In this document: positions 37,591-52,046 of the stretch, piece after piece
Numbering within the stretch: position 1 is the first letter of the stretch
How the letters are laid out: each line of letters opens with the position of its first letter
From: Psettodes erumei
Lineage: Eukaryota; Chordata; Actinopteri; Pleuronectiformes; Psettodidae
Length of the DNA stretch: 64,000 bases
NCBI GenBank assembly: GCA_016785225.1
Contig: JAFBJZ010000419.1
Span: 523,648 to 587,647, forward strand
Direction: 5' to 3'
The notes under the pieces: model-generated
What the model was told of the DNA's origin: nothing
Seen by the model: the letters and a program-made list of their open reading frames with translations, nothing else
Database searches by the model: none
Translations under genes and position numbers: made by a program

Positions 37591-38889
37591 TGGAGAAAAT
37601 GCAGCCTGACTTGTAGGCTCTCAGGAAGCCCTGTATTAGTTTGCACTCTTTGCGCTTAGGGAGAGTTTTGCAGTCTGGATCAGGGGCGGCACGGATCTTG
37701 CGTCTGCGCACGGGTCTCGAGAGTCCACTTGCGATCGGACCTCACTTCCTCCCTCTTCATGCAAATTAACACATACATTATTTCCAACCTGCAAAGTCCA
37801 GAATCAGTGATGCAAACATTGATCTTTTCCTTGGTGTCTTTCAAGCAAACCAAATCATCCAAGATGTTTGATGCATTTGTAATATACTGCCTCTCTTTAG
37901 GCTTTTCAAATTTTTCAGACGATGCAGACAAGGACATCTGGCGCGATTTGAGAACCAATTAAATAGGCGCGTCGGATCTCAACGCATCTTGGGGGCAAGA
38001 TGCCTTTGCCTTGACACACTGACACTCAGTGCTGTATCTGGGAGAGATTATGTGCTCTGATGATGCTCAAGGTGTTTTTAGTGTCTTCTCATTTATATCA
38101 AGTTGCCTCTCTCTTTTGTTCTGTTTTGAACAGTAAAGTTAAAACCTTCATGAAGCCTCTGCGGGTTTAATCACCTGTCTTTGTTGCAAACATTTTTTCA
38201 GTTTCTTGCAGATTGTTGCTTAAACTTCAAATATTACCTTATTTGCAAGGTAATATTGCCTGCCTATGCAACTAATCTCTCTGCTGCTTCAAGCTGTGAG
38301 TCAGGAAAATGTAACAGTCATCAGTAAAGTGCTGAAATGGCTTTATTGATTTCCTGCTGGAGACACAGAGTGGAGCTGTCGGCTTCTGTTCTCTGTATGC
38401 TAATTGGACCGTATCCTTGCCATGGCCTGATGCCCCTGCTTGGCGTCTTATATCACTTGTTGTGAGAGTGTCAGCCCTCCTTCTCGTGTATGACATCCTA
38501 TAATGCAAGCGTGTCTTGTATTTCTTCACTTTACATTTGCTTCTGTATCTGCACGTCAGTGGCTATATGTGTCACAACGGGACTTTTAAGGTGAAGACAT
38601 GTTTTAAGTTTAGAATAACGTTAGGTTTAGCTTACGGTTAGTGCTGTGGTTAGGGTTAAGCAAGTAGTAGTTATATTTAAGGTTAAAGTAAGTCTCCAGG
38701 AAATGACTGCAAGTCAATAGAATGTTCTCTGAAGTCATGGAGACACTGTGTGCGTGCCTACATGCACTGGACATAAACTGTCGCTCTTACCAGTGGCCCT
38801 TGGCTGGTCCTGTGGTGCTCAGTGTGTCGGCTTTGATGCTGGGTCAGGGGAGGAGATCAGAGCACAGGATAAGTCTCCAAAGACACATG

Positions 38890-38911
38890 CACACACACAC
38901 ACACACACACA
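38890..38911. repeat. (CA)n microsatellite
   Basis: About 11 CA units in bmp6 intron 1. Confidence 0.9.
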
Positions 38912-41655
38912 GGCCCTCGCCCAATGCTAATGATGACTCCCAGTGGACTAAAAGCCGCTTCGTCCCTACCTCGACCCTAGCAGCTACCCTGCCAGCTGCC
39001 TGACTACAAAGAGCCAAAACACTCAGCAGAAGGCGGAAACAGCTCCTGGTGGAAGCCAAGCATAGTGGCAACACCTCAGGCAGCTCACACCACTGCGGTG
39101 TGTGCGAGCGCCGGGAGCTGCCAGCATTTGTCTCCTTTGCAAGAATCAACAGCCGTACCCGTGTGCGATCTTTCCACACGGCACTGATGCCAAAGGTTAA
39201 AGAGTTTGGAGCATCGAATCTGGCTACAGCCTCTTAAGAAAGACTATTGTTTACAGCATGAGGATTACCAGATGTTTTTCTTTCTTAGCGAAACAGTGAC
39301 AATCGGTGAAGAGTTGCGATTGTATCAACTGCAAACATTTCCAAAGAGAGTCAATCTGTCAGGCCAAACCCTTAATTAGATGGGACTTTGGAGGAATTAA
39401 CGATAAATGGAAGACATGGACATATCTGACCTATCCTCAGAAACCATCAAGTCTGGGAGAGAAACCAAACAGATGATGGACTGTAATTACATAAACACAG
39501 ATGGATTCTTTTCATGCCTTGGACATCAAGAACATTTCTTTATTGGTTTAGCCATCCGCAAAGTCTTTAACAATCTTGACAGGTTCTTGATGTGCAAAGA
39601 TGAAATTGAGGGGTGTTTGTGAAAGTGTCTGCTTTTTATTCGCTTTCATTTTGTCTCCATCTCACAGCTTCCCTTCGCTGTGTTGCATTATGGGTCAGAG
39701 GGGATAGTAAATTACAGATTTAATTAGAAAGCAGTGATTTTTATGATGTTCTTAGGGATTCACTTTTGGCATGCTTTATGCATACAGCCCCCACAAAAAA
39801 TGGTTATTGACACAATGCTGGATTGTTTGCTGTGCAGCGGCGAAAAACTCAAACCCTTTTTTTCAGCCACACTGGCTTCTTGTTCCCATGGTAGTTCAAT
39901 AAGGTCAGTGGTTCCTTTCTTTAGTAGGACTGCAATCATCCCATTTCTTCCAGGACGTATTGAGAGGAAAAAATGAAATGCCTGCCACAGTGAGAGTAAA
40001 CCAGAGCAAGGGCATATAACCTGTCTCACCAACAAAATTTCAACTTCCACTCTATGAGATTGAGCTGGGAGGTTAAAAGAATGAAGAGCATGTGGCTAAC
40101 AGGTTTGAATCTTGGCTAGAAAAGCCAATTACGTCCATACTGGGCAATTTTACACTTCACGATTCACATAATAATGTTTATAAGGAACATAAGGATTTTA
40201 CAGCGGGTCATCCAATACATTCTCGACCCCCTGAACTACACAATGAAAGTAACTTTCCGTCGCTCCAGTTGAGTTTTTTCCTGAAGTCTCAGTAAATGTG
40301 CTCGGGCTAAATTAAGGTGCCCTGTGGAAATTTTCCCTGGCAAACCAGTAGCCTGCTATTTTGGTGCACCTGGTCCATAACAAAATCTGCACACTACGCA
40401 GATCTCACCGGAATGGCTTTATTTTGCATTGCGGACGGTGTTGAAAATGAAGCTGTCAAATTCGAGCACACTAACGCAGGGATTGGTTTTGTGGTGAATT
40501 TTAACCACATTGTTTTTGTGTAGTTTCTTTCATGAGGCAAAGAGATCAGATTTTTTTTCAAAATCTTGAAAAACTCTTGACAACTCATCTGAATCTGATC
40601 TGATTTACCTATCCACTTATTATGAACTACATGTACTTTTGGAGTATTTCAGTTCATTAATGTTACGACTCTTCTTCACTTGTGCAACTGTTAATCTAGC
40701 ACGTCACAAAAAATGTTATGATTTATACAAAGAGACCTACATACTTCACCAAGCTTGGCCATTGCACTTTCTCTTAATCAGATTAATTGTGATGTCTTTA
40801 ATGCAACTGGCTCAAAAGAATCCTGGGAAATGAAGCAGAGTGTAACGTGCTCTGTAGCACAAAATACCATAAGCATACTACTGTCTGAGGTGAAGGGACG
40901 AGTGTTTTAAACATTCTGCAACTGTAGGAAGAAAAATCCTGTTTAACTTGGCAGTGTGAATCCAATCTCTCCATGTGTCATCAAACTGGTACTCGCTAAA
41001 TGCTTACTGACGGATCTAATAAGGGCTCCCTCAGGACTCTGCTATCTGGGTCACAGGTGCTCTGCTCTTGGTAGTCTACATTGCACCACTGGATACTATT
41101 GAAAACTTTTTATTAATCAGATGCATTCATAGAACATGCAGCTTTGATTTGGAATCTAATTCTCAAACATTTTGGACCAAAACTGTGTCACGTGCCTGCT
41201 CGGGTGCTTTCCTGCACATGAGGGATGCCTCAACGCCACATTGGAAAAGTTAATTACTCATTAAGCTGGGATGCTAAACGCCCTCCACAGCTTTAAAATG
41301 GACAGATATTATCTGATGACGTAATTACTTTTGAGAACCCATCCACAATGATCCCTTTAGTTAATTTTACCGACCGAGTGTTGATAAAGGGCAAAAAATG
41401 GCAAGGGAAGGTGGTTGTTGGTTGTTTTGCTCTGTGGTTGTGGGACGTGTGCAAGAAAGCAGGAGAGATCTGCTGCAGACGGCCGTTCGCCAGCTGTCCC
41501 TCTGAGGGATTGGTTGGACGGCATCGGGAGTGTGAGCTAAAGCGCTGACCACTCACCACAGACCACATACAAGTCCGCCTGTCAACCACCGCCAGGCCTC
41601 TCCTGCACAGTCCTGCTTTTTCTGCTTCGCGTCCAAAATTTGAATTCGTCTGTCG

Positions 41656-41677
41656 TCCTTCCTTCCTTCCTTCCTTC
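41656..41677. repeat. (CCTT)n microsatellite
   Basis: About five CCTT units within a pyrimidine-rich stretch of bmp6 intron 1. Confidence 0.8.
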
Positions 41678-44600
41678 TTCTACTTATAGCTTTCACCCCG
41701 CTCCCTCATCCCACTCTCCGCTCATTTCATATTCTTCCTTTTCCATCATACCTCCAGAGTTTGCTGTTGCATCCTCACAAGCTGTGTTTATTGACTGCTG
41801 GCCTTTATTTTTACTCCAGAGGTTGCGGTTATCAATCACTGCCAGGTTCACGTTGTCTGCCTGTTTGTGCACTCATCCAGCCTGCCTCCTTCGTCTCAGA
41901 CAGCCTTCTGGCTCTGAGTTTCACTCACTTGTCTTTCTTTCAGCACCTTTTCTCTTTTTCCTTCCTTTGCCTCTTAAAGGGGCATGCATCTCACTTTATG
42001 AAAAGGCAACCTGTCATGCTCATGTGAGTGTAATTTCACGTCTTCCAAAGCAGGTCATTGGAGGATTGACTTTTTTTCCCGCAAATAATGTCTTCAACGT
42101 CAATGCAGATTTCAGGGGCTGTTGAAATTTTTATGCCATCTGCGTGTTGTTCTGAATGTATAGTATTTAATTTGTAAAGAAATTTTTTCTCTGATGTCAT
42201 GTGGACTGCTATTTTTAAGCTTTTCTGTCAAATACCACTGAATTTTCAATGTTCTACATTTTAAGTTGCTGAATTTGCGCAACAAACTATATATACTAAT
42301 TAGTATATGGCTGACTTTAAAAAATGTTGTTTTTCCTCATTCAAATTAATCTGAATCTGATTTAACCTGAATCAATTTGTAAAAATCCGGTGATTGATCT
42401 TTTTAAAATATGCCTTTTACAGTCTTTGGCCTTTTCCCACGGAAGCCTTAAGCTTTGACCCCCTTAGTCCTCTGTCTCCTTGCACAGCGAGATGTGGCCA
42501 TGCGAGAGACATAAAACATAGTGGGAGCTGCTCCGCTGAAGGCACCACCGAGCCAGATGTCTGGTTGCATTTCAGACATAAAAAGTACGAGGACAGTACA
42601 GGGCTGGACAAAAGCAAAGCCATATGTAAGGTGTGCGATAGGAGGCGAAATACGATGGAAACACCAAAAATCTCTGAAAGCATTTAACAAGGCATCAGAT
42701 TGTCCGATCTGAGACAAACCCCAATTTTCCACATGCCCTGAAAATGATCTGGCGCAACTTTCATATCCATTCAACACTGTTGAAAAATATGGCCCTAAAG
42801 CCTTGATACCCTAGAACCATGCTGGGTTTTACCAACAAGCAAACATGTCAGTGAAGTGGCATTGTGGCAGACCTGGATGTAGATAGCGTTACACACACTT
42901 TTGGTTGTTTCTCTTCTACTACACACTGTATTTATTTAGTGTGCATCCAAACCGCTGTAGTTGATTACACATAAGCTTTGTTAGACAATCACAGCCTGTG
43001 TATGTTTTCAAATCGGGACCACGTGAATCAGAGTTGCACAGATTTGGAAAAGCAGTGGGGATACCCAGTCCTACGAAGAACAAGTCAGCCTGTGCGCGTG
43101 ACTGTGAATGTAAGCACCATGTGAACACATGCGAAAGCGGACAGTTCCCGGCGTCGCGTGGGTCGTGTGTGTCCATGCCGTGCGGACGTGGGTTGCTGTG
43201 ATGCAGTGGCAGGGACGGAGTAGCCGAGCCACATGTTGCGCAGGTGGAAATGAGGGAATAGCTCCTGCGAAAGTGTAAATCTCACTCTCTTTCTGTCGCT
43301 AACTGTCTGCAGCTCCCCTCCTCTCTTTGCACCCCAGACGTGTCTTTTCCTTTCTCCCTCTGTTTTTGTCCATTTGGTCTCTCTGCCTTCCTCTCTTTGA
43401 CAACTGGCCTTGTCGTTCTTCATTTGGTCTTGTCATTTTATCCACTTCCCCCCTTGTTCTCCGGTGTCATTTTAACTGACATAAACTTTCTCGGCCTTTG
43501 GCATTCCAACATTCATCATTTACTCTCCTCTACTCTCATTACACACTCTCTTCCCTCTCTTTCTCTTTCTGCCTCTTATGTCTTTCCTTTTCCGTAACAG
43601 ATTAAATCACCCACAATGTTTAGGTGAATCATCAGAGAATTTCCCAACTATTGTGAGGTTTTCTGGTTAACTCTGGCCGCCTCTATGTGTTTGTGTATGT
43701 GCTCAAGGGATTGAGAATGAAAGAGAAACCAGTGGACTGTTTAACATGACCGTAGCATTTGTGTTTTTGTGTGTATTCTCATGAAACGGTGACCCAACCA
43801 TGGTGGATGATGGAGTGTGGTCATAAAACAAAGCCATAAATTACACCCACAGTATTCACACACACATTACACATAAACACGCTTTTCCTGCAGTTTCCAT
43901 TGTGTGCTGTTTGCACCACATCACTAACATAATCACTTTCCTCCCGTCTTTGGAATCACTTTGAGTGAGTTGCTCCCTGAATCATCCAAATTTAGTGTAT
44001 TTCCTTTTTCCCTTCTGTGTGTCCCTATCTCAGAGCTCACATCACAGTTTACACTCCCCGTATGCAGACTTCCTTTGATTTTAGCCGCGAAACCTCAGTG
44101 GATTTCAATCGAATTTCAGGGTGAGAAGGTGGAGAAGCAGCTGGAATCCTTCTTAGGCCCTAACAGTGTGGCTCCCCGGCTGCTTAGCAGTGGGCTGCAG
44201 TGTACACTATGAGAAATGTGAGACTGTGACTGCCTCCATATTTCAAAGTACTAATTGTGCATCTTCAGTTGGACCTGGTACAAATATGACTCCCTTTTCT
44301 GAGATTAGAAAAGAAAATTGTTAATGTTCATTCGAACAGGCTGTTAAGTCGTTTGTGAGGTGCCTTGAGATTTTGTAAGGATGTAAAGGGGAAAAAAAAT
44401 GTTAAAGGAAATGTGAATTTAATTAAAACCTAATTCATTCATTCACCTCAGTGACAACAGTTTTCTCCCCCCGAGCCAGAATCTTTTTTTTTCCACTCAT
44501 CTTGTATGATTGTGTCAGGGTTTGTAACACTTCTTCAGGAAATGCAGAGTTTAATAAGTTGCCAGTTGAGTTCAAGGACCAGGCTGTCGACACCCTTACT

Positions 44601-47551
44601 GCCTCACTGGAGCTGGTTACTGGAAGACTGAGGCTACGCTGGAACACTCCCAGACTGTGTGCGTGTGTGGGTGTGTTTGTGACAGACGCAGTCCTGGCTA
44701 CACAAACTTTAAAAAATGTCTGGAAAGAAAGAATTAATGCTGCATTTCTATATTATTGTAAATGCAGGACTAATGAGCAGCCCAGCGGCTGAGGAGACTT
44801 TCACATCAGCTTACAGTTGGGATTGGGTTTAGTCAGACATTTCAGGACGTTCTCACAACACAATGTCTCCTGCTTCGCCACACTTATAACTACAAACCTG
44901 TTGTGAAGTGCCTGCTATGCAACTTCCTGGCGTTACATCAATAAAACAAATATAAACACTGTTACGATTGATTCAGCTTGTACAGCAGTTTCATGTTTTG
45001 ATATATCGCTATGAATAACAGAAAAGAGGTCATTCAAGCTTAATTTTCATTTATCTGTAAAACCAGCTATGGGGAATCTATCCTGAATGGTTAGAGAGCT
45101 TTTCAGTACAGGTGTAATCAACATACAATCCAGCAAGTGTAATAACTATTTGATGTACAATAGCTTTATCAAAGAGTTTTTGTGTCCAAAAGTCAGTAGA
45201 TTCCTAAATAGAGATGTAAAATTCAAAGCTGTTGTTCTTTAAGCCCGGGGGTGTTGAAGGGAGTGTTGTAAAGTCATTTAGTCGACCATGACCTCTGCTG
45301 AAGGCCTCCACACACACATACACTCACAGAAGCTTAGCTCATCTATCTACCCTTCAACACAAGTCCAGACTTAATATCGCACACAGTCGCTGCGACAGCT
45401 GTGTGTGCGTGTGCTTTTTGTGTGTGGGCAGCTCGAGGAGAGAGATGATGAAATGGCCACTGTCACATCCGATAGAAGTCACAGTTGACGCTGATGTGAA
45501 TAACGTCTCGTTCTCCATAGGTGGTTTCCTTCGCTTCAGTGGAAAGTGTTTGAAGAGCGGAGAGGCAGAGCTGGCCGAGAACCGAGATCCTTAAATTATC
45601 ATGAGTTGTTTTGACCACGTCGCAGAACACACGTTTTGATTTTCCTCAGAAATGGGCAGTGAAGCCAGAATGTCATGTCCTCCCTCCCTGCCTTCCCGGA
45701 TCAGTTTGCTGCTTAAGTTCAGCCTTTATGCGACTTTGAAATGTCTTGGGATAAGGGGTGCTTTGACCCTCCTAGGTGTGGGTACAAGGTGGAGCCGGCA
45801 CTTTTGGGAGAGTCTGATTGGTTCCAGTGTTCCCAAACCAGCACAATTTTCTCTTCGGCTATGACTCAGGGAATAAAATGTGTCATTGGTCCATTTTGGG
45901 TTGGTCCCCACATCATAAAATCACCAGAAGGTTTTAACAAGCCTGGCCCAGGTACAAAACTAGATTCTTGTTACCTCAGGTTTGGGCTGTAAAAGTACCC
46001 AAACGAATCTTCAAAATAAAATCTGTTAAAATAAAGTAATATTGGTTTTATTAACCCCCCCCATCTTTTTTTAATGCCTCAGACTTGGACTCTTAAATAT
46101 GTCTGAAAGCACTGGACGCAATCTAATTATGAAGCCATGTGGTGAGTTAATGTAGGAAGAAGACTTCAAGATGTTTGTAGTGGGCGGCCTGCTGTCATGA
46201 AGTATCTTCATGCCGGCCCTGAAGAGAGACTAAATGTGTGTATGTTTTCTCTCTTACTAATTTCCCATCCTAATTGTCCTCTCAGGTTTCACTTTTAAAG
46301 CAATAGTGAGACATTTTGGGAAATGCTGAACTCTGTTTAAAGCGTTTAAAACCGCAATGGGACAGTTTCGGACTTATGTGCGGCTTTAACAAATGAGATA
46401 CGCCGCGCTAATGGGCGAGTTTTGGGGTTGTTGTTGGTGGGTGGTTTTAGCATCAGACGCAGCCAAGCTAGAGGTTTTCACTCATTTTCAGTCTTTATGT
46501 ATTTCTGAAAGTGTCCTTTGAGTAAAATCCCACAGGCTGGCGCAGCTGCAGCAGCACTAGTTGAGGACGGATGCAGCTAAATGCATGATGTGTTTGGCCC
46601 CAGTGCAGGTGAAAAGCGGAGACGGCACATCCAGCTGTTTCCCAGTCGGTCAGTACTTACAGTCTGGTGGTACAACCACAGCCTGCTGAATCCCACTGCA
46701 CTGAGTAGTAACTAGCGTGGAGATGATAGTGTGCGCACTGTATGTGTGGTAGTGCGTAGCGTACGAGGAAGTATTAAAGCCAGTGATTGTGATGGAGTAC
46801 AAATAGAGTGCATCGATGTGTGTTTTTGGTGCTCAAGCAATTATGCTACTAGTTTTGTTTGTTTTGCAGAATATAGAGCATACAGGCTTAGCATTTAATG
46901 TTTATGTCTGCATGGATATTTCTGTGCGTGACCTTCTAATCACATTCGACATGCTCCTCTTTACTCATGTCCCTCTTCATGCTCCGTGTGACTCTGCTGG
47001 ACCTTTGCTGTGGGAGAAAAACCTCTCACTGAGACAGGAACCGTTTCCCCGCAGAGCACATTATCATTATGGTGCATATTGCACTTAAAAGCAGAGAAGG
47101 GAACACTTTTGTTGGTTTTTTGTCATTTCACACTGTCAGAAGTGGTCGCAGAATGCCTCCAAGTTTGCTGCCACTGAAAAAATCATGGGTTTTCCCTTTG
47201 GACTGATGATAACAGGGGTTTATTTAGGGAAACTGGAAGCCACGAAACCTATTAGACCTTAAGTATAAATCACATGATCGTTTTTAAAGGCTTCTATGGT
47301 TGACCTCAGTGCAGTGCGTAAAAATGATATCCACTCATCAATCACAGTATTTACACTGAAGCCCTGTCTGTAAATATGCAATTTCATCCTATTTGAAGAA
47401 AATGCACCATGAATGTGATCCAATCCAATCTCGATTTGTTCTGAAGAAAAGGAGTAGAAAACTTGTTAAAACTGAATATTACAAAGGAAGCAAATATACT
47501 TTCTCTTTGTATATGATGTTGTGACATTCTGTGTTTGTTTCCATCCCACAG

Positions 47552-47744
47552 TGGAGTACGACAGCGAGCTTTCCCCACAGCGGCGTCACCACAGGGAGTT
47601 TAAGTTCAACCTCTCGCAGATCCCCGAGGGCGAGGCCGTCACTGCGGCGGAGTTTCGCCTCTACAAGGAGTGCGTGAGTCGCACCTTCCGCAACGACACC
47701 TTCCTACTCAAAGTCTACCAGGTGGTCAAGGAGCACCCTGACAG
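47552..47744 (+). CDS. bmp6: bmp6 exon 2 (propeptide)
   Basis: A 193-base exon between CCATCCCACAG and GTAACC. It joins in phase to exon 1 and reads VEYDSELSPQRRHHREFKFN, then LSQIPEGEAVTAAEFRLYKE and CVSRTFRNDTFLLKVYQVVK. VEYD-x-E-x-S-P, the basic R-H-H stretch and EFKFNLSQIPEGE match BMP6 better than BMP7 (VEHD, FRFDLSKIP) or BMP5 (V-DKDF, FRFDLTQIP), as I recall those sequences. Residues 137-201 belong to the propeptide arm domain. N-glycosylation sequons NLS and NDT are present. Confidence 0.95.
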
Positions 47745-49142
47745 GTAACCCACATACATGCTGATAAGCGGAATAGATAACAGGGTTCCTTTCCTACACT
47801 GACAGAGAAATGCATGGTTGGACTCTCGCTTCCATCAGTGGCCTCTGCTAAATCTTTTTTCTCAATTACATTTTTTTATTACACTGAATATACAATCTAC
47901 TGTATCTCTTTGTTCCAGTACTTCATTTAAGCTGATTAATGCTGATATTACTCACATTGATTTAAGTTATCAAACCTATGATTTTTTATGTTTGAACCCT
48001 TCAATGGAGATCTTTTAGATGTCTTATAGTTATCTAGTTAGTTTATATTTTCAGTGTCATGTCAAACAGTCTTTTCTACAGTCCCACAACACCCAAGACA
48101 CCACTGTAAAATATAACAGGACAACTTTCAATAGCACATAATCGTATCCACTGAAAAGCAGACAAAAATGAAATGAACCCCCGGGTGGGTCCGGTAAATT
48201 TGCTTACGGGTCACACTGTGGTTGTGCCGGGAGTCAACGAGGAAAAGGGAGTTAATGAAAACATCACGTTGCTCGGTTGACTTGACGCGAAAAGGTCAGG
48301 GTTGTGACAGTTGTCTCTCCCCGTGTGTTCCTCTCTATCGTTCTCCCTCTGGTGTCACACAGGGTCTGTGCTCTTGCCATGTTTTTGCAAAACCACGTCT
48401 GACAGAAATAGCACAGCTTCTAAACCCCCTAAAATGAGCACAGCTAATACATGCCAAACATTTACATTACATCTACTGGGGTAAATAAACATCCAGCAAG
48501 ATTTCTAAATTATATTTGTGTGGCATCAAGCTCTGAAGGAGCAACACTGGCATGAAAAGAATTCCTGACATACATGTTTGGCTAAAAGCTTATATAGCCA
48601 ATTCTAGTTTGTTTGTCAATGGATATACAGCAAAGCAACTTCCTCCTTTAAAGCTGTTGATATATACAGAGCTATTGCACTTGATTAATCATATGGGTTT
48701 GTGCTGACTAACATCAAGAAACAAAAACACCTTTAGAGGGGTCTCTTACACCAAATGTGCTCAGTCGGAGTCTAAAGCTGATCCACTTTGATGTCCTTGG
48801 AGAACCTCAGCTATATATGTTGGCAAAGTATATTACTCTGTCTGTCAAAAGGTTTCTATGGGTATCAAGAGCTACTTATTTGCTGCATTCCTTTATCCCT
48901 GCAATGGGTGGTTTGCGCTCTGCCAGCGTGGAGGTAAAGCCTTTTATTTTTGGAGATATTTGGAGATTAAAGGGCCCATACATCTCCTATTTCTTTGTTA
49001 TTGTAGGACAGGTTTTGTACCCTGGAGGAAATTACAGCGTGGATGGCACACCATCGGGCGGGGAAAATTTGCTCACACTGCAATACATTCTTATCTGCCT
49101 TCTCTTCAGTACTGAGTGTAACTCTGATGAAGATTTGATGGT

Positions 49143-49169
49143 TTATTTTATTTTATTTTATTTTATTTC
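49143..49169. repeat. (TTTTA)n microsatellite
   Basis: About five TTTTA units. Confidence 0.85.
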
Positions 49170-50896
49170 CTATCCTGTCCAGCAGCTTAGGTATGCAGAC
49201 AAAGGTCTGGATACCTTTACAGTGCCACACAGATTTGCTCTGCAAGAGGTGTAATGTACCATACTCCACCTATTGCATGATTGAACTTTATTATATATTA
49301 TAGTTATTATTTACCTTGTTGGAATGTTGATATAACTCACGGAACTGGACTGGACAGGGGGACAGAAAGGACAGAAAAAACATAGAGAGCAGGAAGACAG
49401 ACAACATATACAATGATGACAGCAACAACCATGGCAGCAACAATAACAATAACATTGATCACTATGGCAACCGTACAAGCAACATATATATTATCAACAG
49501 TATAATCTGATAAGGTGCAACCCAGAATGTGTGGGCGTGTGTGGGGGGTGTTTGTGTGTGTGTAAGTGTGCCTGTATGTGTGTGTGTGCTGATGAATCGG
49601 GCACAACCGCGTCCTCCTGCCCAGAAACTTTATTCCAGGGAGGGGAAGGAAGTCAGTCAATTGTCAAGATAGAAGACGCAACTACGGCGTAAGGTTAACA
49701 ACTTATTTTAGAGGCACGGATGATGAGTATAGAGTCAGTGCTGAGACTTTGATCCGTCCACTTTAAGAGTTGGAGAGACGAAGTCCCCAACTAAGGAAAT
49801 CATAAGTTCTTATACATCTGGACTCCTCCTCGGACCAGAGAGTGCCTCCCTGAGTGTTATCAGTGTCTTGCTATGTGTAGCCAGTCACAACCGGCTCGAG
49901 CTGGGCCTGAGCGAGTGTTAAAATCAGATGTGGTGCGTTCTGTTCTGGTTTTCATAGGGCTATGGCATGACACGGTGGGTGCGATCAGAACCAAGGACAC
50001 CCAGCTTCATAACAATCCAACAGTGTGTGTACGAAAACTTGTCACTGGCTGTTGTTTGGTACTAACATGGGAGTCACAGCCACCCTGAACTGAACCCCGG
50101 CAATAGCAAGGCCGGGAGCCAGGGCAGCAGCATGTCTGCAGCTGCCTGATTTGATTTGATGGATTTATATGAATACGATACTGGCAAGTCGGTTTTGTTT
50201 CCCCCTCATTCCCCCATTTTCTGCCTTTTGCACAACTGTGTCTTTTCTAACTGCCCAGTCAGCAGGGAGCCTCTTAACTTTGTCACGCCCCTCCCGCCTG
50301 TAAAAACCCGACCCCTGTTGTGACTCTAAGCCGTAATGAGAGCACTTAATTAGCCCAACACCCTTTGTAGCCTCCATTTGATTGGGGCGGTTTTGCTGAC
50401 AGCTGACGAGGAATGTGAGAGATTACAATGTCAAAAATGTGGCAGACCTGACATTGCATTGACAAAGGGCAGCTCGCCGCAAACATTTTTCTGACCAGGT
50501 ATTTTCAATGCTGTTAAAAGAGGTAATAAAGGAGTCCAATTTGCTTTCTTGACTGCAGGACTTTTTTAGCCTTTCCCTCCAGATGTCTGACTTGCATATT
50601 GCTTTAACAATCATACAAATGTGCCTTTTCAGCACTTTGAATGATGAAAGCCCATGCAATAACCAGTCTCACACTCTCCCACCTTGCTTTTTTTAACAGC
50701 AGTTACCGACAAGACTTATAAAGGAGATTTATTGTACCAAAAAACACAACTTTGACCCCTGACCTTATTATTCCAGTTCATTTAAGCAGTCAGTCAATAA
50801 GACGTTTTACAGTAGGCTCTCGGTAGCCTTCGCCCTGCAGGTGGCTCATTGATGGACTCCTGCCGGCCTTTGTAAGCCAAGCTGTGTGTTTTGCGT

Positions 50897-50900
<4 letters not shown>

Positions 50901-50927
<27 letters not shown>
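50901..50927. repeat. (TG)n microsatellite
   Basis: About 13 TG units in bmp6 intron 2. Confidence 0.9.
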
Positions 50928-50930
<3 letters not shown>

Positions 50931-51897
50931 AGGAAAAAAACAAGGTGCATAGGCTCATACGGATTCCATCAGAAACAGTCTGATTAATAACCAATAAAGA
51001 GAGGATGTTGATGCATGACTCCAGGGGCATTCTCCGAACACCTGGATGATTGCGAGGCTTTGATGTCGGCTCCGGAGGAGGGTCTGACGGAGCAGATGCC
51101 ATGTTATTACTGCTGTAATGGGACAGTGGAAGGACAGGCCCTCTTATCATTCACACTCCGTCTTTTCCTTACATGTTCCCAGCTCTTTTTCAATGAATGT
51201 TCCAAAGTTGTATTACCTAGGTCTTTTTCTTCCTGTTTGAAATATTTGGGGGTCAAAATATCTGAGTGGAAAAGCCAGCGGGCTACGTAACTGGCTTGGT
51301 TGTTTTGAACTTTAATGGTCACCTTAGTTTACCAGATAAACTAGTATACTTAGAGTTGTTAGACTTTTGTCGCATTACACGGGTACAGTCGAAATTTTTG
51401 AGCCTGATTTCATTCATGTAAAATAATTCATTGCCTCTGTCTCTGTGGCATCTGGGTTGCCAGAGTTTTAAAAAATCAAATATTTTTTTAACCTTTTGAT
51501 GACTGTAGTGCAATTTCATAGTTGCCAAAAAATGTGACCTTCATCCTGATAATAATATCAAAATCTTTAGGTGTTAAATATCCTCAAAGACTTGAAGTCC
51601 TGTTAAGTAAATCCAATGTGATTACTAGCTTGACTAAGAGGGATTAAAGTGCATCTTTTCCAGTCCACCCTAAGGTGTCCTATCCATCCTATTTTTCATG
51701 AGATATGTCTTACAGTGCAAGATGGAGCTGAACAAAAGGATCTTTGGCAAAATATCTTCACTTAGTTTGACTTTTATAATGATATCATTTGATCCCTCTA
51801 CTACTTGTTTATCTGAGAAATGTTTATACAGCTAAAAGTCTTCACTTTTCATTTTTTATAAATCCATCCATTTGTATCATCTCCCTTGTCCTCCCAG

Positions 51898-52046
51898 AGA
51901 GGCAGACCTGTTCCTGCTGGATTCTCGTAGCCTGTGGGCAGCTGAGGAGGGTTGGCTGGAGTTTGACATCACTGCCACTAGTAACCTATGGGTGATGAGC
52001 CCTGTGCACAACTTGGGCCTGCAGGTCAGCGTGGAGACCAGCACTG
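51898..52046 (+). CDS. bmp6: bmp6 exon 3 (propeptide)
   Basis: A 149-base exon between GTCCTCCCAG and GTAAGG. It completes the Arg split with exon 2 and reads EADLFLLDSRSLWAAEEGWL, then EFDITATSNLWVMSPVHNLG and LQVSVETSTG. The segment LEFDITATSNLWV is BMP6-like (BMP7 has VFDITATSNHWV). Residues 201-251 are the propeptide arm domain, the beta-sandwich that shields the growth factor before processing. Confidence 0.96.

Larger units (their letters stand above)
23954..47551 (+). other. bmp6: bmp6 intron 1 (23.6 kb)
   Basis: A very long first intron, GTAAGC...CCCACAG. No nested gene could be supported on either strand. It carries a mariner transposase remnant at 27590-27830 and TG/CA microsatellites at 37554-37589 and 38890-38911, plus a CCTT run at 41656-41677. 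Composition becomes noticeably more AT-rich after about 31-33 kb. Open frames such as 41640-42125 and 34356-34805 lack recognisable domains. Long first introns of BMP genes commonly carry distal enhancers, but none can be picked out by eye. Confidence 0.75.
47745..51897 (+). other. bmp6: bmp6 intron 2
   Basis: About 4.15 kb, GTAACC...CTCCCAG. It includes a TTTTA pentanucleotide run at 49143-49169, a stretch of CA/TG-rich sequence around 49500-49590 and a TG microsatellite at 50901-50927. The 165-codon open frame at 48757-49254 has no recognisable domain and passes through the TTTTA repeat, so it is not called as a gene. Confidence 0.8.

Noticed and set aside
41640..42125. 161-codon Ser/Phe/Leu-rich open frame
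   Set aside because: It starts in a CCTT repeat and pyrimidine-rich stretch, which explains the composition, and no domain was seen.
48757..49254. 165-codon open frame in bmp6 intron 2
   Set aside because: No similarity recognised. It crosses a TTTTA microsatellite and lies between two secure bmp6 exons.
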